Shown here in pieces: positions 49,199 to 58,583 of a DNA stretch of 64,000 nt. The DNA is from Bog-756 sp963710495. GTDB taxonomy: Bacteria > Actinomycetota > Acidimicrobiia > Acidimicrobiales > RAAP-2. The translations under genes were made by a program, and so were the position numbers. The stretch lies in contig CAVQAI010000012.1 of the NCBI GenBank assembly GCA_963710495.1, positions 310,001 to 374,000 of the forward strand, given 5' to 3'. Under the pieces are notes generated by a model, which saw only the letters and a program-made list of their open reading frames with translations, made no database searches and was not told where the DNA came from. The stretch's first letter is position 1, and each line of letters starts with the position of its first letter.

Positions 49199-51259
49199 TC
49201 AACAGGTGATAGTCGTTGGTGGCCCGTTTGCACCCGAGGTGCCGGTTGGGACGTAGGGATCGGGGTTGGGGTCTCCGTTGAAACGATCGCCGATCCATTT
49301 GACCATGTCGGCCATGGAGACTGGGATCACGCCGGCATGGCTCTGGCCCGGATAGAGCCACCGCTCGACGCCCTGGCCCATCGAGCACTCGTGCTGTTGG
49401 AGGAGCTGGGTGGTGACGACGGGAATCTGCTCGTCGGCGCCACCTTGGATGATGAGCAACGGCGCGGTGCTCGGCGTGGTGAAGGAGCCGGGATCGTTGG
49501 CCTCGAGGAGGGTCTTCCAGGCCGGGACGGTAAAGGGATCTGCCGGCACGATGGAAGCCAGCGCGATGTTGTTGAGCTGGGTTGCCAGATAGTCGGAACA
49601 TCCCTGTCCGAGCACGGGGAGAAGTGACTGGCCCGTGGCTGTGATGACAGCAGGAAGCGGGGCGATGGCGTTTCCGTAGGCCACGTTGAATCCCGCACCG
49701 GCCATGAACAAGTAGTACTGAAACGGGCTCCCTGTCAGGAACGCATAGATGAACTGGAATTGGGAGGGCGGTGCACCAGCCACGACCCCGTCGAGATGCA
49801 GCTCGGGGGCATACGAGGCGGCGATGTTCAGCCCGAACATGGCGGTTTGGCCGCCCTCGGAGTGACCCCAGACCACGTAATTCGCGCTGGCGTGGGCGGC
49901 CGGCAACTGCCTGGCCGCTCTCACGTTGTCGATCATGTTCCGAGCGGCGCTCACACCCGCCAGGTACGGCATGATGCCCGGGGTACCCTCGCCCTGGTAG
50001 TCGCTGGCGACCACCTCCCAGCCCTGACCGAGGAGCTGGTTCTGAAGCGGCACGGCCGACGATGGCTGGAGCGAGGGGGCGCACTGCGGAGCCATCCCGT
50101 TGGTGCCGTGGCCCCAGGTGACCACCGGGTAGCCCCCCGGAGGAGGCGGACTGTTGGGCACTATCACGAGACCGGTGACCGCAACCGGCCTCCCCAGCTC
50201 GGTCTCCGATAGGTACATGACGAGGTACACGGTGCCGTCGATACCGGGAGCCGCCACCTGCTCGGCCTTGAGGAGGGTTCCGGGAGGCCCGGCCGGCAGC
50301 TGGGTCGGCACGGCATAGAAGGAGGGGAGTCCAGGGGCCAAGATCGATCCGGTTGTGGCCCCCGAAAGCGACCCGCCCACGATCGGTGCATTGAGGTGGC
50401 TGCCCCCGGTTGACCCGTAGAACTGGGCGTCGCCGAAGGAGAAGATGCCGCCGTCCGCGGCCATCAACCAGTAGCCGGCCCCATCCGCCGTCGACGTCAT
50501 GTCGACGATCGGCCGGTCCAAGGGCTTGCCCCCCATGGAGCCGTGGAACGGGGCATCGCCGAAGGAGAAGACGCCGCCGTCCGACGCCACCAGCCAGTAG
50601 CCGGCCCCATCGGCCGTCGCCGTCATGCCCACGATCGGCTGGTCCAAGGGCTTGCCCCCCATGGAGCCGTAGAACTGGGTGTCGATATAGGAGAACCCAA
50701 AGGAGAAGACGCCGCCGTCCGACGCCACCAGCCAGTACCCGTTGCCAGTAGGACTGGCGGTCATTCCCACCACCGGCGCGTTGAGCTGCATGCCTCCCGT
50801 GGAGCCGAAGAATGAGGCGTCGCCGAAGCTGAAGACGCCGCCGTCGGACGCCACCAACCAGTAGCCCTGACCGTCGTTGCTCGATGTCATCCCCACGATC
50901 GGCGCGTTGAGGTGACTACCCCCCATGGACCCGTAGAACTGGGCGTCGCCGAAGCTGAAAACGCCGCCGTCGGACGCCACCAACCAGTAGCCGTGACCGT
51001 CAGGCGTCGAGGCGGTGCCCACGACGGGCGCGTTGAGACGGGCATTTCCCATCGAGCCATAGAACGAGGCGGAGCCGAAGGAGAAGACGCCGCCGTCGGA
51101 CGCCACCAGTCGATAGGCGCTCGAGGTCGAGGTCCTCGGGGTCGCTGATTTGCCCGAGCCGGCGACCGCCGGGCCACCCATGGCGACGAGCAGAGCACCG
51201 GATGCGAGGACGGCGGCGCAAACAAACAAGGTGACCCCGGCTCGGCGGTGTCGATTCAT
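49199..51259 (-). CDS. Exported lipase with N-terminal DGG/FSFGDA repeats
   Basis: About 686 residues. A signal segment (AGVTLFVCAAVLASGALLVA) and six or seven 42-residue repeats (GYWLVASDGGVFSFGDAQF, then LNAPIVGMT) form the first ~320 residues; the fourth repeat has an insert (GFSYIDTQFYG). The rest is an alpha/beta hydrolase of the secretory lipase (LIP) family: PVVTWGHGTNGMAP holds the oxyanion part, VVWGHSEGGQTAMF the nucleophile serine, IIQGGADEQIPVV an acid Asp and PGQSHAGVI the catalytic His. Cysteines at CAPSL, GCSDYL and HECSMG fit disulfides. It would hydrolyse lipid or ester substrates outside the cell, with the repeats serving as a binding module. Confidence 0.85.
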   Translation of the reverse strand: MNRHRRAGVTLFVCAAVLASGALLVAMGGPAVAGSGKSATPRTSTSSAYRLVASDGGVFSFGSASFYGSMGNARLNAPVVGTASTPDGHGYWLVASDGGVFSFGDAQFYGSMGGSHLNAPIVGMTSSNDGQGYWLVASDGGVFSFGDASFFGSTGGMQLNAPVVGMTASPTGNGYWLVASDGGVFSFGFSYIDTQFYGSMGGKPLDQPIVGMTATADGAGYWLVASDGGVFSFGDAPFHGSMGGKPLDRPIVDMTSTADGAGYWLMAADGGIFSFGDAQFYGSTGGSHLNAPIVGGSLSGATTGSILAPGLPSFYAVPTQLPAGPPGTLLKAEQVAAPGIDGTVYLVMYLSETELGRPVAVTGLVIVPNSPPPPGGYPVVTWGHGTNGMAPQCAPSLQPSSAVPLQNQLLGQGWEVVASDYQGEGTPGIMPYLAGVSAARNMIDNVRAARQLPAAHASANYVVWGHSEGGQTAMFGLNIAASYAPELHLDGVVAGAPPSQFQFIYAFLTGSPFQYYLFMAGAGFNVAYGNAIAPLPAVITATGQSLLPVLGQGCSDYLATQLNNIALASIVPADPFTVPAWKTLLEANDPGSFTTPSTAPLLIIQGGADEQIPVVTTQLLQQHECSMGQGVERWLYPGQSHAGVIPVSMADMVKWIGDRFNGDPNPDPYVPTGTSGANGPPTTITC
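50370..51118 (-). repeat. Repeat array within the lipase gene
   Basis: About six 126-bp units code the GYWLVASDGGVFSFGDA pattern. Units at about 50550-50660 and 50380-50510 are close in DNA, the others less so. One unit is lengthened by 12-15 bases that code the FSYID insert. Confidence 0.75.
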
Positions 51260-51394
51260 GATCCCCCCAACTCCACTGCCAAGAACCCGTCCGGTCCTTC
51301 AACGGGCACATCGACAGCAACGAAACGCTCGTCGTAGAAGCTACATTCGGACGGCGAGTTCGTCTACACGGGTTTGGGTGGTCGGTGCTTCGCT

Positions 51395-53611
51395 TCAGCT
51401 CGGAATCGGGGAGCTCGACCGGGGTCCCACGTAGTACAGCGACCCACCCGTGCCGAAGTCACCGTAGGCATTCGCCGGCACGTGGATCCCGTGTTGGATG
51501 ACCCAGCGGTCAACGGCTGCGGTGCCGGCGAGGGTCTGGCCGCTCCCGAATGTACCCGAGCGGCCGCCCCTGCCCACCCGCCCGAGCCGCCCTGGTGCAC
51601 CGCCGAAGCCACCGAAGCCACCGAAGCTCCCGAAGCTCCCGAAGCCACCGTTCACCAACACGTATCGGATCTTGCCCTCGGCGGCCAGCTTCTGGAACGC
51701 CGCCAGGGTTGGAGCTGGCTCGACCCCGGTGAATCCGCCCATGGCCATGACCGGCTCGCCGGTGATCAGGATCAGAGGGGACGCGGTGGTCGAGCCACCG
51801 ACGGCCACGATCCAACTGGCGCCATCACGGTGGGCCTCGAGAAACCGCATGAGACCCGGTGACACGCCCGCCACCGGCGGAACGCCGCCGTTGGCTCTGG
51901 TCTGCGCCTCGGTCTCCCTGTCCAGGCGGGCCAGGACCTTGATCAGGGCCGGATTGTCGAACCGGGCCGGAAGGCGGACTGCGGTGCCGGTCGACGCCGG
52001 CCCGCCGGTCGGATTCGTAGGACTGGCAGAATTCTGGACGGTGTAGAGGGAATAGGCCGTCGGACCAGCCAGGCCCGCCACCACCGCGCACGATCCGCCG
52101 ATCCCGGCTACTGCCAGCGCGATCCGGGGAAGTCGCCGGACGAGGACCAGGGCGATCAGGAGCACCACCGCCCCGCTCACCCCGGTCAATTCCACGACCC
52201 GGGGTAGAACGCGGCCGTAGTTCGGCGTCCGTTGGAGGAGATGAGCGGCCCACAGCGCGCTGGCCACGACCCCGAGAGGAAGGAGCCAGGCGTAACGGAG
52301 CGACGTGCGGCCCAGCCGCCACATGACGATGACTCCGCCGCCCGCCAGGGCCGCCAATGCCGGAGCGATCTCCACGACGTAGTAGGTGTGGAACGTCCCT
52401 TGGACGAAGCTCAGCACGACGATGGCACAGACTCCCCACCCTCCCCAGAACGCGAAGCCGGCCCTCACGCGGTCGGATCGAGGTGATCGCCGGCTGGCCC
52501 ACAGCCCAGCCAGGAGTCCCAAGGTGGCCAGCGGGATGAGCCAACTGATTTGGGAACCCAAGGCGGGGGCGAACATCCGTTGCCATCCCGGTTGGCTGCC
52601 GAAGTGGGTGAGGTTGCCAATTGCGTCTGACAGCCTGCGGCCGGCCGGGGTGGTGGGCGTGGCTACGCGGAACGGGCTCGAGGTGCCGAAGAGGCGCCCG
52701 AAGCCGTTGTAACCGAAGATGAGGTTCAGCTCGGAGTTATCGCCGCTGCTATCGATGTACGGACGGCTGGCGGCAGGCCACAGCTCAACGATGGCCACCC
52801 ACCAGGAGGACGCCACCAGCAGGGCCAGCAGCCCCCATACGAGCTGGAGAAGGCGGCGGCCCAGTCCGGGGGGCCCGAAGAACAGGTAGACGAGGACAAA
52901 GGCCGGCAGAACGACGAATGCCTCGAGCTCCTTGGTCAGAAAGGCCATCCCCAGCAGCGCCGAGCAGAGGACCAGTCGAGACGTGGCACCGGTCTCGAGA
53001 GCCGACCACAGTGCCCAGGCCGCCAATACCAGGAACAGGGTCATGACGGCATCCGGCTCGTTGGAGCGGAATACTGCCGTCACGACCGGCGTGACGGCCA
53101 GTGCAAAAGCGGCCAGCACGGCGGCGACGTCGCCCATCCATCGGCGCACCAGGTGGTAGAGCACCATGACGCAGGACGTTCCGGCCAGCGCGACCGGTGC
53201 CAGCATGCTGAGACTCGAGAAGCCGAAGATCCGGGCGGAGATGGCCATGAGCCAGAGCGAAGCCGGAGGCTTGTCGACGGTGATGAAGGACGACCGGTCG
53301 AGTGATCCGAAGAAGAAGGCCTTCCAGCTCTCCGTGCCGCTCTTCACCGCCGCGGCATAGAACGTGTTGGACATGGCATTGCTATCGAGCTGGTGAAAGT
53401 AGAGCACCCCGGCCAGTACGCCGAGCAGAATCATGGCCGGCGTCGACCACCAGGGACGACCCCCGCGGCGCAGCCAGCCGACGATGGCATCGGGCTTCGC
53501 TACCGGATTAAGCGAAGCAGTGGGGCCGACGGGCGTGCCGAGGGCTGGTCCCGTTGTGGCGAGGGCAGCGGCGTCGCGGTCCTCGACCAACTCTCCGGGT
53601 GAACCGTCCAT
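51395..53611 (-). CDS. GT39-family membrane glycosyltransferase
   Basis: About 738 residues from ATG 53611, with AGAGGAG five bases upstream. It has a polar N-terminus, then 11-13 hydrophobic helices. The first external loop holds SNTFYAAAVKSGTESWKAFF and SSFITVDKPPASLWLM, as in actinobacterial relatives of ArnT and protein mannosyltransferases (GT39/GT83), which use polyprenyl-phosphate sugars. The C-terminal ~200 residues form a soluble outer domain with a glycine/phenylalanine-rich run (GGFGSFGSFGGFGGFGG) coded by short repeats, then PGRLGRVGRGGRSG. It would transfer a sugar to a protein, lipid or glycan on the outer face. The substrate is unknown. Confidence 0.85.
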   Translation of the reverse strand: MDGSPGELVEDRDAAALATTGPALGTPVGPTASLNPVAKPDAIVGWLRRGGRPWWSTPAMILLGVLAGVLYFHQLDSNAMSNTFYAAAVKSGTESWKAFFFGSLDRSSFITVDKPPASLWLMAISARIFGFSSLSMLAPVALAGTSCVMVLYHLVRRWMGDVAAVLAAFALAVTPVVTAVFRSNEPDAVMTLFLVLAAWALWSALETGATSRLVLCSALLGMAFLTKELEAFVVLPAFVLVYLFFGPPGLGRRLLQLVWGLLALLVASSWWVAIVELWPAASRPYIDSSGDNSELNLIFGYNGFGRLFGTSSPFRVATPTTPAGRRLSDAIGNLTHFGSQPGWQRMFAPALGSQISWLIPLATLGLLAGLWASRRSPRSDRVRAGFAFWGGWGVCAIVVLSFVQGTFHTYYVVEIAPALAALAGGGVIVMWRLGRTSLRYAWLLPLGVVASALWAAHLLQRTPNYGRVLPRVVELTGVSGAVVLLIALVLVRRLPRIALAVAGIGGSCAVVAGLAGPTAYSLYTVQNSASPTNPTGGPASTGTAVRLPARFDNPALIKVLARLDRETEAQTRANGGVPPVAGVSPGLMRFLEAHRDGASWIVAVGGSTTASPLILITGEPVMAMGGFTGVEPAPTLAAFQKLAAEGKIRYVLVNGGFGSFGSFGGFGGFGGAPGRLGRVGRGGRSGTFGSGQTLAGTAAVDRWVIQHGIHVPANAYGDFGTGGSLYYVGPRSSSPIPS

Positions 53612-53947
53612 GGGACTCCTCTGCAAGGCGGTGGCGCCTCGTCGGGATCGGCGATGTGATCAGGATCCCCGCCTGGTCCCCCGCTCTCTTGCGGCAGCCG
53701 CAGCGAGACTAGGTGACCGCCGACCGGAGCGGACAGCGGCCCGAGAGGGCGTCCACAGGCTGCAGGGGCGCGGTTTCGAGCGCAGATGAGTCCACGCTCG
53801 ACGTCAGCTCCGGCCGGCACCTCCGGAGTCTCATGGTACAAACGGAAGCGACGGCTACTTTGAGGCACTTTCGAGGGGCCGACAACGGCGCCGTCCGGGA
53901 CCTACGACGGGAGACGTCCACGGATGCGAGCGGGCGAGATGCCCGAA
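53612..53947. other. Intergenic stretch, no supported gene
   Basis: It precedes the GT39 gene and contains its promoter. Frames across it are shadows with no recognisable motif. It also covers the region just after the stop of the gene at 53948-54382 on the same strand, so a terminator would be expected; no clear hairpin was found. Confidence 0.45.
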
Positions 53948-54382
53948 TCAATCGCCGAACGGCTGCTGGCGGGCGTATTGGCCGATCCGGTACAGAACTT
54001 GCTGAGCTGTGGCGACGACCTCAGGGGGGAATTCACTCATCATGTCAAAGACGAGATGTTCCGGGTCAACCACCGTCATGCCATGGTCGAGGAGCCGATA
54101 AGCCGCGTCTCGGCTGGTGAAGGTGGCCACCGAGAGACCCAGCTCAGCGGGGAGGTAATCGTCGAGCTCTCCGTTTGCCCCCAGCACCATAAGCGCGCTC
54201 ACAATCGGCTCGGCAATCCCCCGTGTGAGGCTCTGCCAACCGTTCGCACGGAGCTGGTCCTCGAAGCACCCGATGAGCGTTTCCCGGGCGTCGTTGTCGG
54301 CCACGAGGTCCGATATCCCGAACGAGCGTCGCACGACGAGCTCCCACTGCAGTTGACGATCCGAAGCGGACTCGGCAGTCAT
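53948..54382 (-). CDS. Hypothetical protein, 144 residues
   Basis: Starting at ATG 54382, eight bases after the stop of the NDH-2-like flavoprotein gene, so it is probably in the same unit. The sequence is mostly helical (SDRQLQWELVVRRSFGISDL, NDARETLIGCFEDQLRANGW, AEPIVSALMVLGANGELDDY) and ends in QQVLYRIGQYARQQPFGD. No cofactor or catalytic motif is clear and there is no signal peptide. I do not recognise the family. The tight spacing suggests a partner or regulator of the flavoprotein, which is an inference. Confidence 0.6.
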   Translation of the reverse strand: MTAESASDRQLQWELVVRRSFGISDLVADNDARETLIGCFEDQLRANGWQSLTRGIAEPIVSALMVLGANGELDDYLPAELGLSVATFTSRDAAYRLLDHGMTVVDPEHLVFDMMSEFPPEVVATAQQVLYRIGQYARQQPFGD

Positions 54383-54389
54383 GATCCGA

Positions 54390-55628
54390 TCATTTCCTGG
54401 AATGTCCAGGGATTGCCGGGGCTGGGTCCCAGCCGCGCAGGTGCCTGACCGATTGGCGGTACTCCCACTCGATGGCGTCCTTGAGTTGGTGGGCCAGCCG
54501 CCCACCGCTGGTGATGCCGGCGATGTCGGCGACCCCGCGGCGGCTCCCAACCGAGACGACGAAGCCCTTGTCGCGGAAGGTGAATGCCTCGAGCGGCCGC
54601 CCCCTCAGTTCCGCATCGAGGTTACGGGCGACCGTCTCGCCTTCCTCCAGCGCTATCTGCGCCAGCGGCGGCAGCACGTGCCCGGTGCGCGGGTCCATCA
54701 CCGAGGCGAGGTCGCCCGCGACGTAGATATCCGGACGGTCCAGGACGCGCAGGTGCTTGTCGACCTTGACGCGGCCATTGTGGCCGGTGGGCAGGCCCGA
54801 ATCGATCACCGGCTCAGCGGCCTTCAGCCCTCCCGCCCACACGAACAGGCCGCCCTCCACCAGCTGGCCGTCGTCGAGCCGGAAGCCATCCTCGGTGGCG
54901 GCGGCGATCGTCGCGTGGGTGCGGACCTGGACCCCGAGGTCGGAAAGGATTCTGGTGGCCTTGTCGATCAGCTGGGGTGAGGACCCGGCCAGGATGGTGG
55001 GGCCCGCCTCGACCAGCCGCACGGCCGGCCGGTCAGGCGCCAGTCCATGGTTCCGGGCCACCTTGGGCAGCATCTCGGCCAACTCGCCGGCCAGTTCGAC
55101 CCCGGTGGCGCCGGCGCCGCCGATCACCACGGTGGCCATGCGGCGCTGCCGCTCGGGCTCGTCGGCGGCCGCGGCGGCCGTCAGCGCCTGGTTGACTGCC
55201 GCCCATACTCGTTCGGCGTCGCTGGCCGAGTCCAGGGACAGCGTGCGTTCGGCCAGGCCAGGGATGGCGAAGTCGTTGGGGCGGCTTCCGAGCGCGAGCA
55301 CGAGCCACTTCCAGGCGATCGGCCCACACCCGGTCAGCAGCCGCCGGCCGGTCAGGTCGAAACCACTGACCTCGGTCGGAACGAAGCGGACCCGGGCGTC
55401 CAGTACGTCCTGGAGAGGGATGCGCACTGCGTCGGCGGCGCGGGTGCCGCCGGCGACCCGGGGCAGCTCGGTGAGCGCCTGGTGATAGTCGTGCCGGTCG
55501 ACGAGCGTCAGCTCCATCTTGGGGTTGTTGCGCTGCTTGACCGCCAGGCGCAAGGCGACATGCAGCCCGGCGTAGCCTGCGCCGGCCACCACGATCTGAC
55601 CGCTGCTCCCGTCGGTGGTGGTATTCAC
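54390..55628 (-). CDS. NDH-2-like FAD-dependent pyridine nucleotide oxidoreductase
   Basis: About 412 residues. The N-terminal FAD site is IVVAGAGYAGLHVALRLA and the NAD(H)-binding fold is TVVIGGAGATGVELAGELAE; IYVAGDLASVMDP is the second FAD-binding block. The layout matches type II NADH dehydrogenases and related flavoproteins, which pass electrons from NADH to quinone at the membrane, but the C-terminal membrane-binding helix is short here (EWEYRQSVRHLRGWDP). GTG 55628 has GGGAGAG upstream. The next gene on the strand follows after only eight bases. A role as an alternative NADH dehydrogenase or sulfide:quinone-like oxidoreductase is possible; the former is better supported. Confidence 0.85.
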   Translation of the reverse strand: MNTTTDGSSGQIVVAGAGYAGLHVALRLAVKQRNNPKMELTLVDRHDYHQALTELPRVAGGTRAADAVRIPLQDVLDARVRFVPTEVSGFDLTGRRLLTGCGPIAWKWLVLALGSRPNDFAIPGLAERTLSLDSASDAERVWAAVNQALTAAAAADEPERQRRMATVVIGGAGATGVELAGELAEMLPKVARNHGLAPDRPAVRLVEAGPTILAGSSPQLIDKATRILSDLGVQVRTHATIAAATEDGFRLDDGQLVEGGLFVWAGGLKAAEPVIDSGLPTGHNGRVKVDKHLRVLDRPDIYVAGDLASVMDPRTGHVLPPLAQIALEEGETVARNLDAELRGRPLEAFTFRDKGFVVSVGSRRGVADIAGITSGGRLAHQLKDAIEWEYRQSVRHLRGWDPAPAIPGHSRK

Positions 55629-55876
55629 GGCGCTCTCCCGTGGCTACCGTTCCCTCCCCGGGCCAGATCAAACTCGACTGACCGGGAATTCCAGATTCTC
55701 GTGTCTCAGAAAATATCGTGGCCGCCACCGGTGGGGCGGGGTCGGGGCCGGTATTCTGTCGACACCCTGGGGCGAGGTGCTCCGCGACTACTGTCCCCAG
55801 AAGCAGGGTGACGCCTCTGGAGCGTTGCACGGCCGCCGGTCTCTGAGGACCGCGGCCTATCGGGTGATTGGAAGCG

Positions 55877-56908
55877 ATGAAGAAGCGGGCGCGACTGATA
55901 CTTGCCGGTGCGGTCATTGTGATTGCCGGCTTGCCGATCGCGGCTGCGCCATCGCTCGGGGGTCGGGCCGCCGCCCAAACTGGAGGAACGGTATTGCCGG
56001 GAACGGCATGCCCAGCGTTTCCGTCCGACAACGTGTGGAACACACCTATTGCCGGCCTACCCGTGAACGCGGACAGCACGACCTGGCTGGCCTCGATGGC
56101 CGCTTCGTCCACCTTTTTGCACCCGGACTATGGGCCGTCGAACAACAGGGCCAAACCCTACGGAATCCCCTGGGAGGTCGCCTCCCCTACGCAGCCTCTG
56201 GTCTCGATCAAGTTCCGCTATGCATCAGAAAGTGATCCCGGCCCCTACCCGCTGTCCGCGGCCACGCCTATCGAGCACGGTTCGGATCGTCACGCCATCA
56301 TGGTGAATCCATCGACGTGCACGCTCTACGAGCTCTTTGACACTCACTATCACGCCACGCGTGAGTCGGCAGCGGGATCGGGAGCAATCTGGAGCCTCCG
56401 ATCGGATGCTCTTCGCCCGTCGGGCTGGACCTCGGCCGACGCGGCAGGACTGCCGATCCTGCCGGGACTCGTCAACTATGACGAAGTGGCGTCCGGCGTC
56501 ATGGACCATGCCGTTCGCTTCACAGCGGAGTGCACACAACAGGCGTATGTCTGGCCGGCGCGGCACGAGGCAGGTCAGAGCAACACGAGTTGTCCGCCGA
56601 TGGGCGCACGCTTCCGGCTCGATGCCAGCTTTTCTCTTCCCGCGTCGTCGTGTTCGAGCATGTGCCAGACAGTGATCGCAACGATGAAGACTTACGGACT
56701 GATCCTGGCGGACAACGGCAGCAACTGGTACTTCCAGGGAACCGCAGACACCAGATGGACCTCTGCCCAGGTCGATCAATTGAAGCAGATACCGGCGAGT
56801 GCATTCGCGGCCGTCGACGAGTCGTGCCTGATGGTGGCGGCCAACTCGGGACAGGCGTACCAGCCGGGCACGCCGGGTTACGCGGCACGCTGCAATTCTC
56901 CCGGTTGA
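55877..56908 (+). CDS. Exported protein of an uncharacterised, widespread family
   Basis: About 343 residues from ATG 55877. A signal peptide (ARLILAGAVIVIAGLPIAAA) precedes a mature part with CPAFPSDNVWNTPIAGLPVN near the start, RYASESDPGPYPLSA, GSDRHAIMVNPSTCTLYELF and WTSADAAGLPILPGLVNYDE. These blocks are familiar from a family of secreted proteins found in many soil bacteria with no known activity. Conserved Asp, His and Glu residues (GSDRHA, DHAVRF, WPARHEA) might form an active site. Several cysteines suggest disulfides. It has no operon partner; the divergent NDH-2-like gene lies 250 bases upstream. I name no function. Confidence 0.75.
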   Translation: MKKRARLILAGAVIVIAGLPIAAAPSLGGRAAAQTGGTVLPGTACPAFPSDNVWNTPIAGLPVNADSTTWLASMAASSTFLHPDYGPSNNRAKPYGIPWEVASPTQPLVSIKFRYASESDPGPYPLSAATPIEHGSDRHAIMVNPSTCTLYELFDTHYHATRESAAGSGAIWSLRSDALRPSGWTSADAAGLPILPGLVNYDEVASGVMDHAVRFTAECTQQAYVWPARHEAGQSNTSCPPMGARFRLDASFSLPASSCSSMCQTVIATMKTYGLILADNGSNWYFQGTADTRWTSAQVDQLKQIPASAFAAVDESCLMVAANSGQAYQPGTPGYAARCNSPG

Positions 56909-57023
56909 CCGAGATCACACGTGGCTGGACACGCTCAACCCATTTGACGCCCTTACGTCGGCTGCCTAGCCTCCGGCTTGGCCGGTTTGGTGGCGGGCCG
57001 CGGGACGTGAACTCGGAGGTGGG

Positions 57024-57884
57024 GTGACAACGAATCGGTCACTCACTTCGGCCATCGTGGGCCTACTGATCCTTCTTGCACTGACCGCGACCCTCGGAGT
57101 CGGCGGGACGTCGGTCGCGTCTGTGGCCGCTTCGGTTTCGGGCCCTTCCCTCCCCGCCTCGACCAATGTTCGTTCGTACATGACCCTGTACGGCTGGGCC
57201 GACAACTCGCCTCCGGGACCGGCCATCGCCCATCCATGCCTCCATCCCTCGGCGGGCGGCACCGGGACCTATGGCGACCCGATCACATTCGCGACCGACG
57301 TCAAAGAGCTGGCTTGGTGCACGGTGATCTACGTTCCCTACATGGAGCGTTACTTCATCCATGAGGACGAGTGCACACAGTGCGACACGGACTGGAACCA
57401 GTCCCACCTGTACCACTTCGACATGTGGGCGGGTGGGGATGCGGCCTCGAGGACCAAGCCGGAGCGCGGCGCTCTCCACGGGTGTGAGAGCACTTGGACT
57501 CGAGCCAACGGGCCGGGCGACCCGAATGACCCGACCATCGTCGTGAACCCGACCCCGAATCTCCCCGTGGCAACTACGCCGATCTTCTCGCCACCGACCT
57601 CCTGCTGGCAGCCGATCTCCCTGCACCAACCGGCCAAAGAGGTCTCGACGATCGGCCAGTCGGTCAGCCTCCAATTCGCCGCAACCGATACTTCGCCCGG
57701 CCAGACTCTGACCTACACGGCGAGCGGCCTGCCGACCGGTCTGTCGATCGATCGCATTTCGGGACGGATCACCGGTATTCCCACCACTCGACAGCGGGTG
57801 TCGGTCACGGTCACAGCGTCGGACGCACTCGATTCGGCGTCCGTCCGCTTCCGTTGGCAGGTCCGGCTACCTCCCCGGCGCTGA
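57024..57884 (+). CDS. Exported protein with 3D/double-psi-like region and C-terminal Ig-like domain
   Basis: About 286 residues from GTG 57024, right after GGAGGTG. The signal peptide is SLTSAIVGLLILLALTATLG. The central part MTLYGWADNSPPGPAIAHPC, then TYGDPITFATDVKELAWCTV and RYFIHEDECTQCDTDW looks like a small cysteine-rich barrel similar to 3D-domain proteins (expansin- or Rpf-related), with SHLYHFDMWAGG carrying a possible catalytic Asp. The C-terminal 85 residues form an Ig-like He_PIG domain: SLQFAATDTSPGQTLTYTAS, then GLPTGLSIDRISGRITGIP. The gene follows another exported-protein gene, so they may be co-transcribed. A cell-wall or polysaccharide-binding role is likely, without proof. 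Confidence 0.65.
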   Translation: MTTNRSLTSAIVGLLILLALTATLGVGGTSVASVAASVSGPSLPASTNVRSYMTLYGWADNSPPGPAIAHPCLHPSAGGTGTYGDPITFATDVKELAWCTVIYVPYMERYFIHEDECTQCDTDWNQSHLYHFDMWAGGDAASRTKPERGALHGCESTWTRANGPGDPNDPTIVVNPTPNLPVATTPIFSPPTSCWQPISLHQPAKEVSTIGQSVSLQFAATDTSPGQTLTYTASGLPTGLSIDRISGRITGIPTTRQRVSVTVTASDALDSASVRFRWQVRLPPRR

Positions 57885-57940
57885 TTCCCGCCGCCGCTCT
57901 TCCCCGACCCTCCCCTGTGGACCGAGGAGCGGAAATGTAC

Positions 57941-57989
57941 CGGTGCGCACTACCGCTAGAGAACCCGGTGCGCACTTCTACTAGAGAAC
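57941..57989. repeat. Two direct 24-bp repeats upstream of a SnoaL-like gene
   Basis: CGGTGCGCACT...CTAGAGAAC occurs at 57941-57964 and again at 57966-57989, 25 bases apart, differing at four places. They lie just before the ribosome-binding site of ATG 58001, and each contains TGCGCA, a small palindrome. They could be a tandem operator or a small duplication. Confidence 0.7.
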
Positions 57990-58000
57990 GAGGTGAGCGA

Positions 58001-58414
58001 ATGGAGGTTGCCGAGCGCGAGAGGCAAGTACGGAGGTTCGTCGACGAGGTTTGGAATGGCAGACACTACGAGGCCGCCGCTGAACTCTATGGCGACCGTT
58101 ACGTCAACGCGTATGGGGCCGGTCCCTCTGCCAGAGTCGAGCCGATTCGTCGGTACCACCAGGCGTTTCCCGATCTTCGCCTGGACGTCGAGGAGCTGAT
58201 CGTGGCCGGCGAGACGGTCGTCCTCAGGGTGACATTCCGCGGTACCGACACGGGGGGATACGTGGGACGGACCCCAACGGGACGGGCCGTGGAGGAATGG
58301 GTGGTCACCATCATGCACTTTGAGGAAGACAAGGTTGCAAGGGAATGGATCGGAGCCGACAAGCTCGGTCTGTTCATTCAACTCGGGGTCCTCCACGACC
58401 CATGGCCCAGCTAG
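58001..58414 (+). CDS. SnoaL-like ester-cyclase-type protein
   Basis: About 137 residues from ATG 58001, with GAACGAGGTGAG before it. Sequence such as RRFVDEVWNGRHYEAAAELY, then EPIRRYHQAFPDLRLDVEEL and VVLRVTFRGTDTGGYVGRTP places it in the SnoaL-like group that includes ester cyclases; GRAVEEWVVTIMHFEEDKVA completes the fold. No signal peptide is present. It differs from the other SnoaL-like proteins here in its AFPDLR motif, typical of the polyketide cyclase branch. A pair of direct repeats lies just upstream and may be regulatory. No partner gene is adjacent. Confidence 0.82.
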   Translation: MEVAERERQVRRFVDEVWNGRHYEAAAELYGDRYVNAYGAGPSARVEPIRRYHQAFPDLRLDVEELIVAGETVVLRVTFRGTDTGGYVGRTPTGRAVEEWVVTIMHFEEDKVAREWIGADKLGLFIQLGVLHDPWPS

Positions 58415-58583
58415 GCAGCTAGTCGCGGACTGGTTATGGGACCACCACGATCTCCCGCGATGAACTCGCCGGCTGGGACCGGAACGCCGCCCGCAAATCG
58501 CGGCCCGGATGCCACCCCGGGCAGGACGCCGTGGTCTGCTGAGGAGTCCGTCGTTGCACGGAGATGAATGGCGGCTGGCCCTG

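Noticed and set aside
49044..50084. 346-codon minus-strand frame overlapping the lipase gene
   Set aside because: It overlaps the lipase catalytic domain in another frame, is arginine-rich and has no motifs.
51590..51660. CRISPR-like short repeats
   Set aside because: These are triplet-based repeats that code the Gly/Phe/Ser-rich run of the GT39 protein; there are no spacers.
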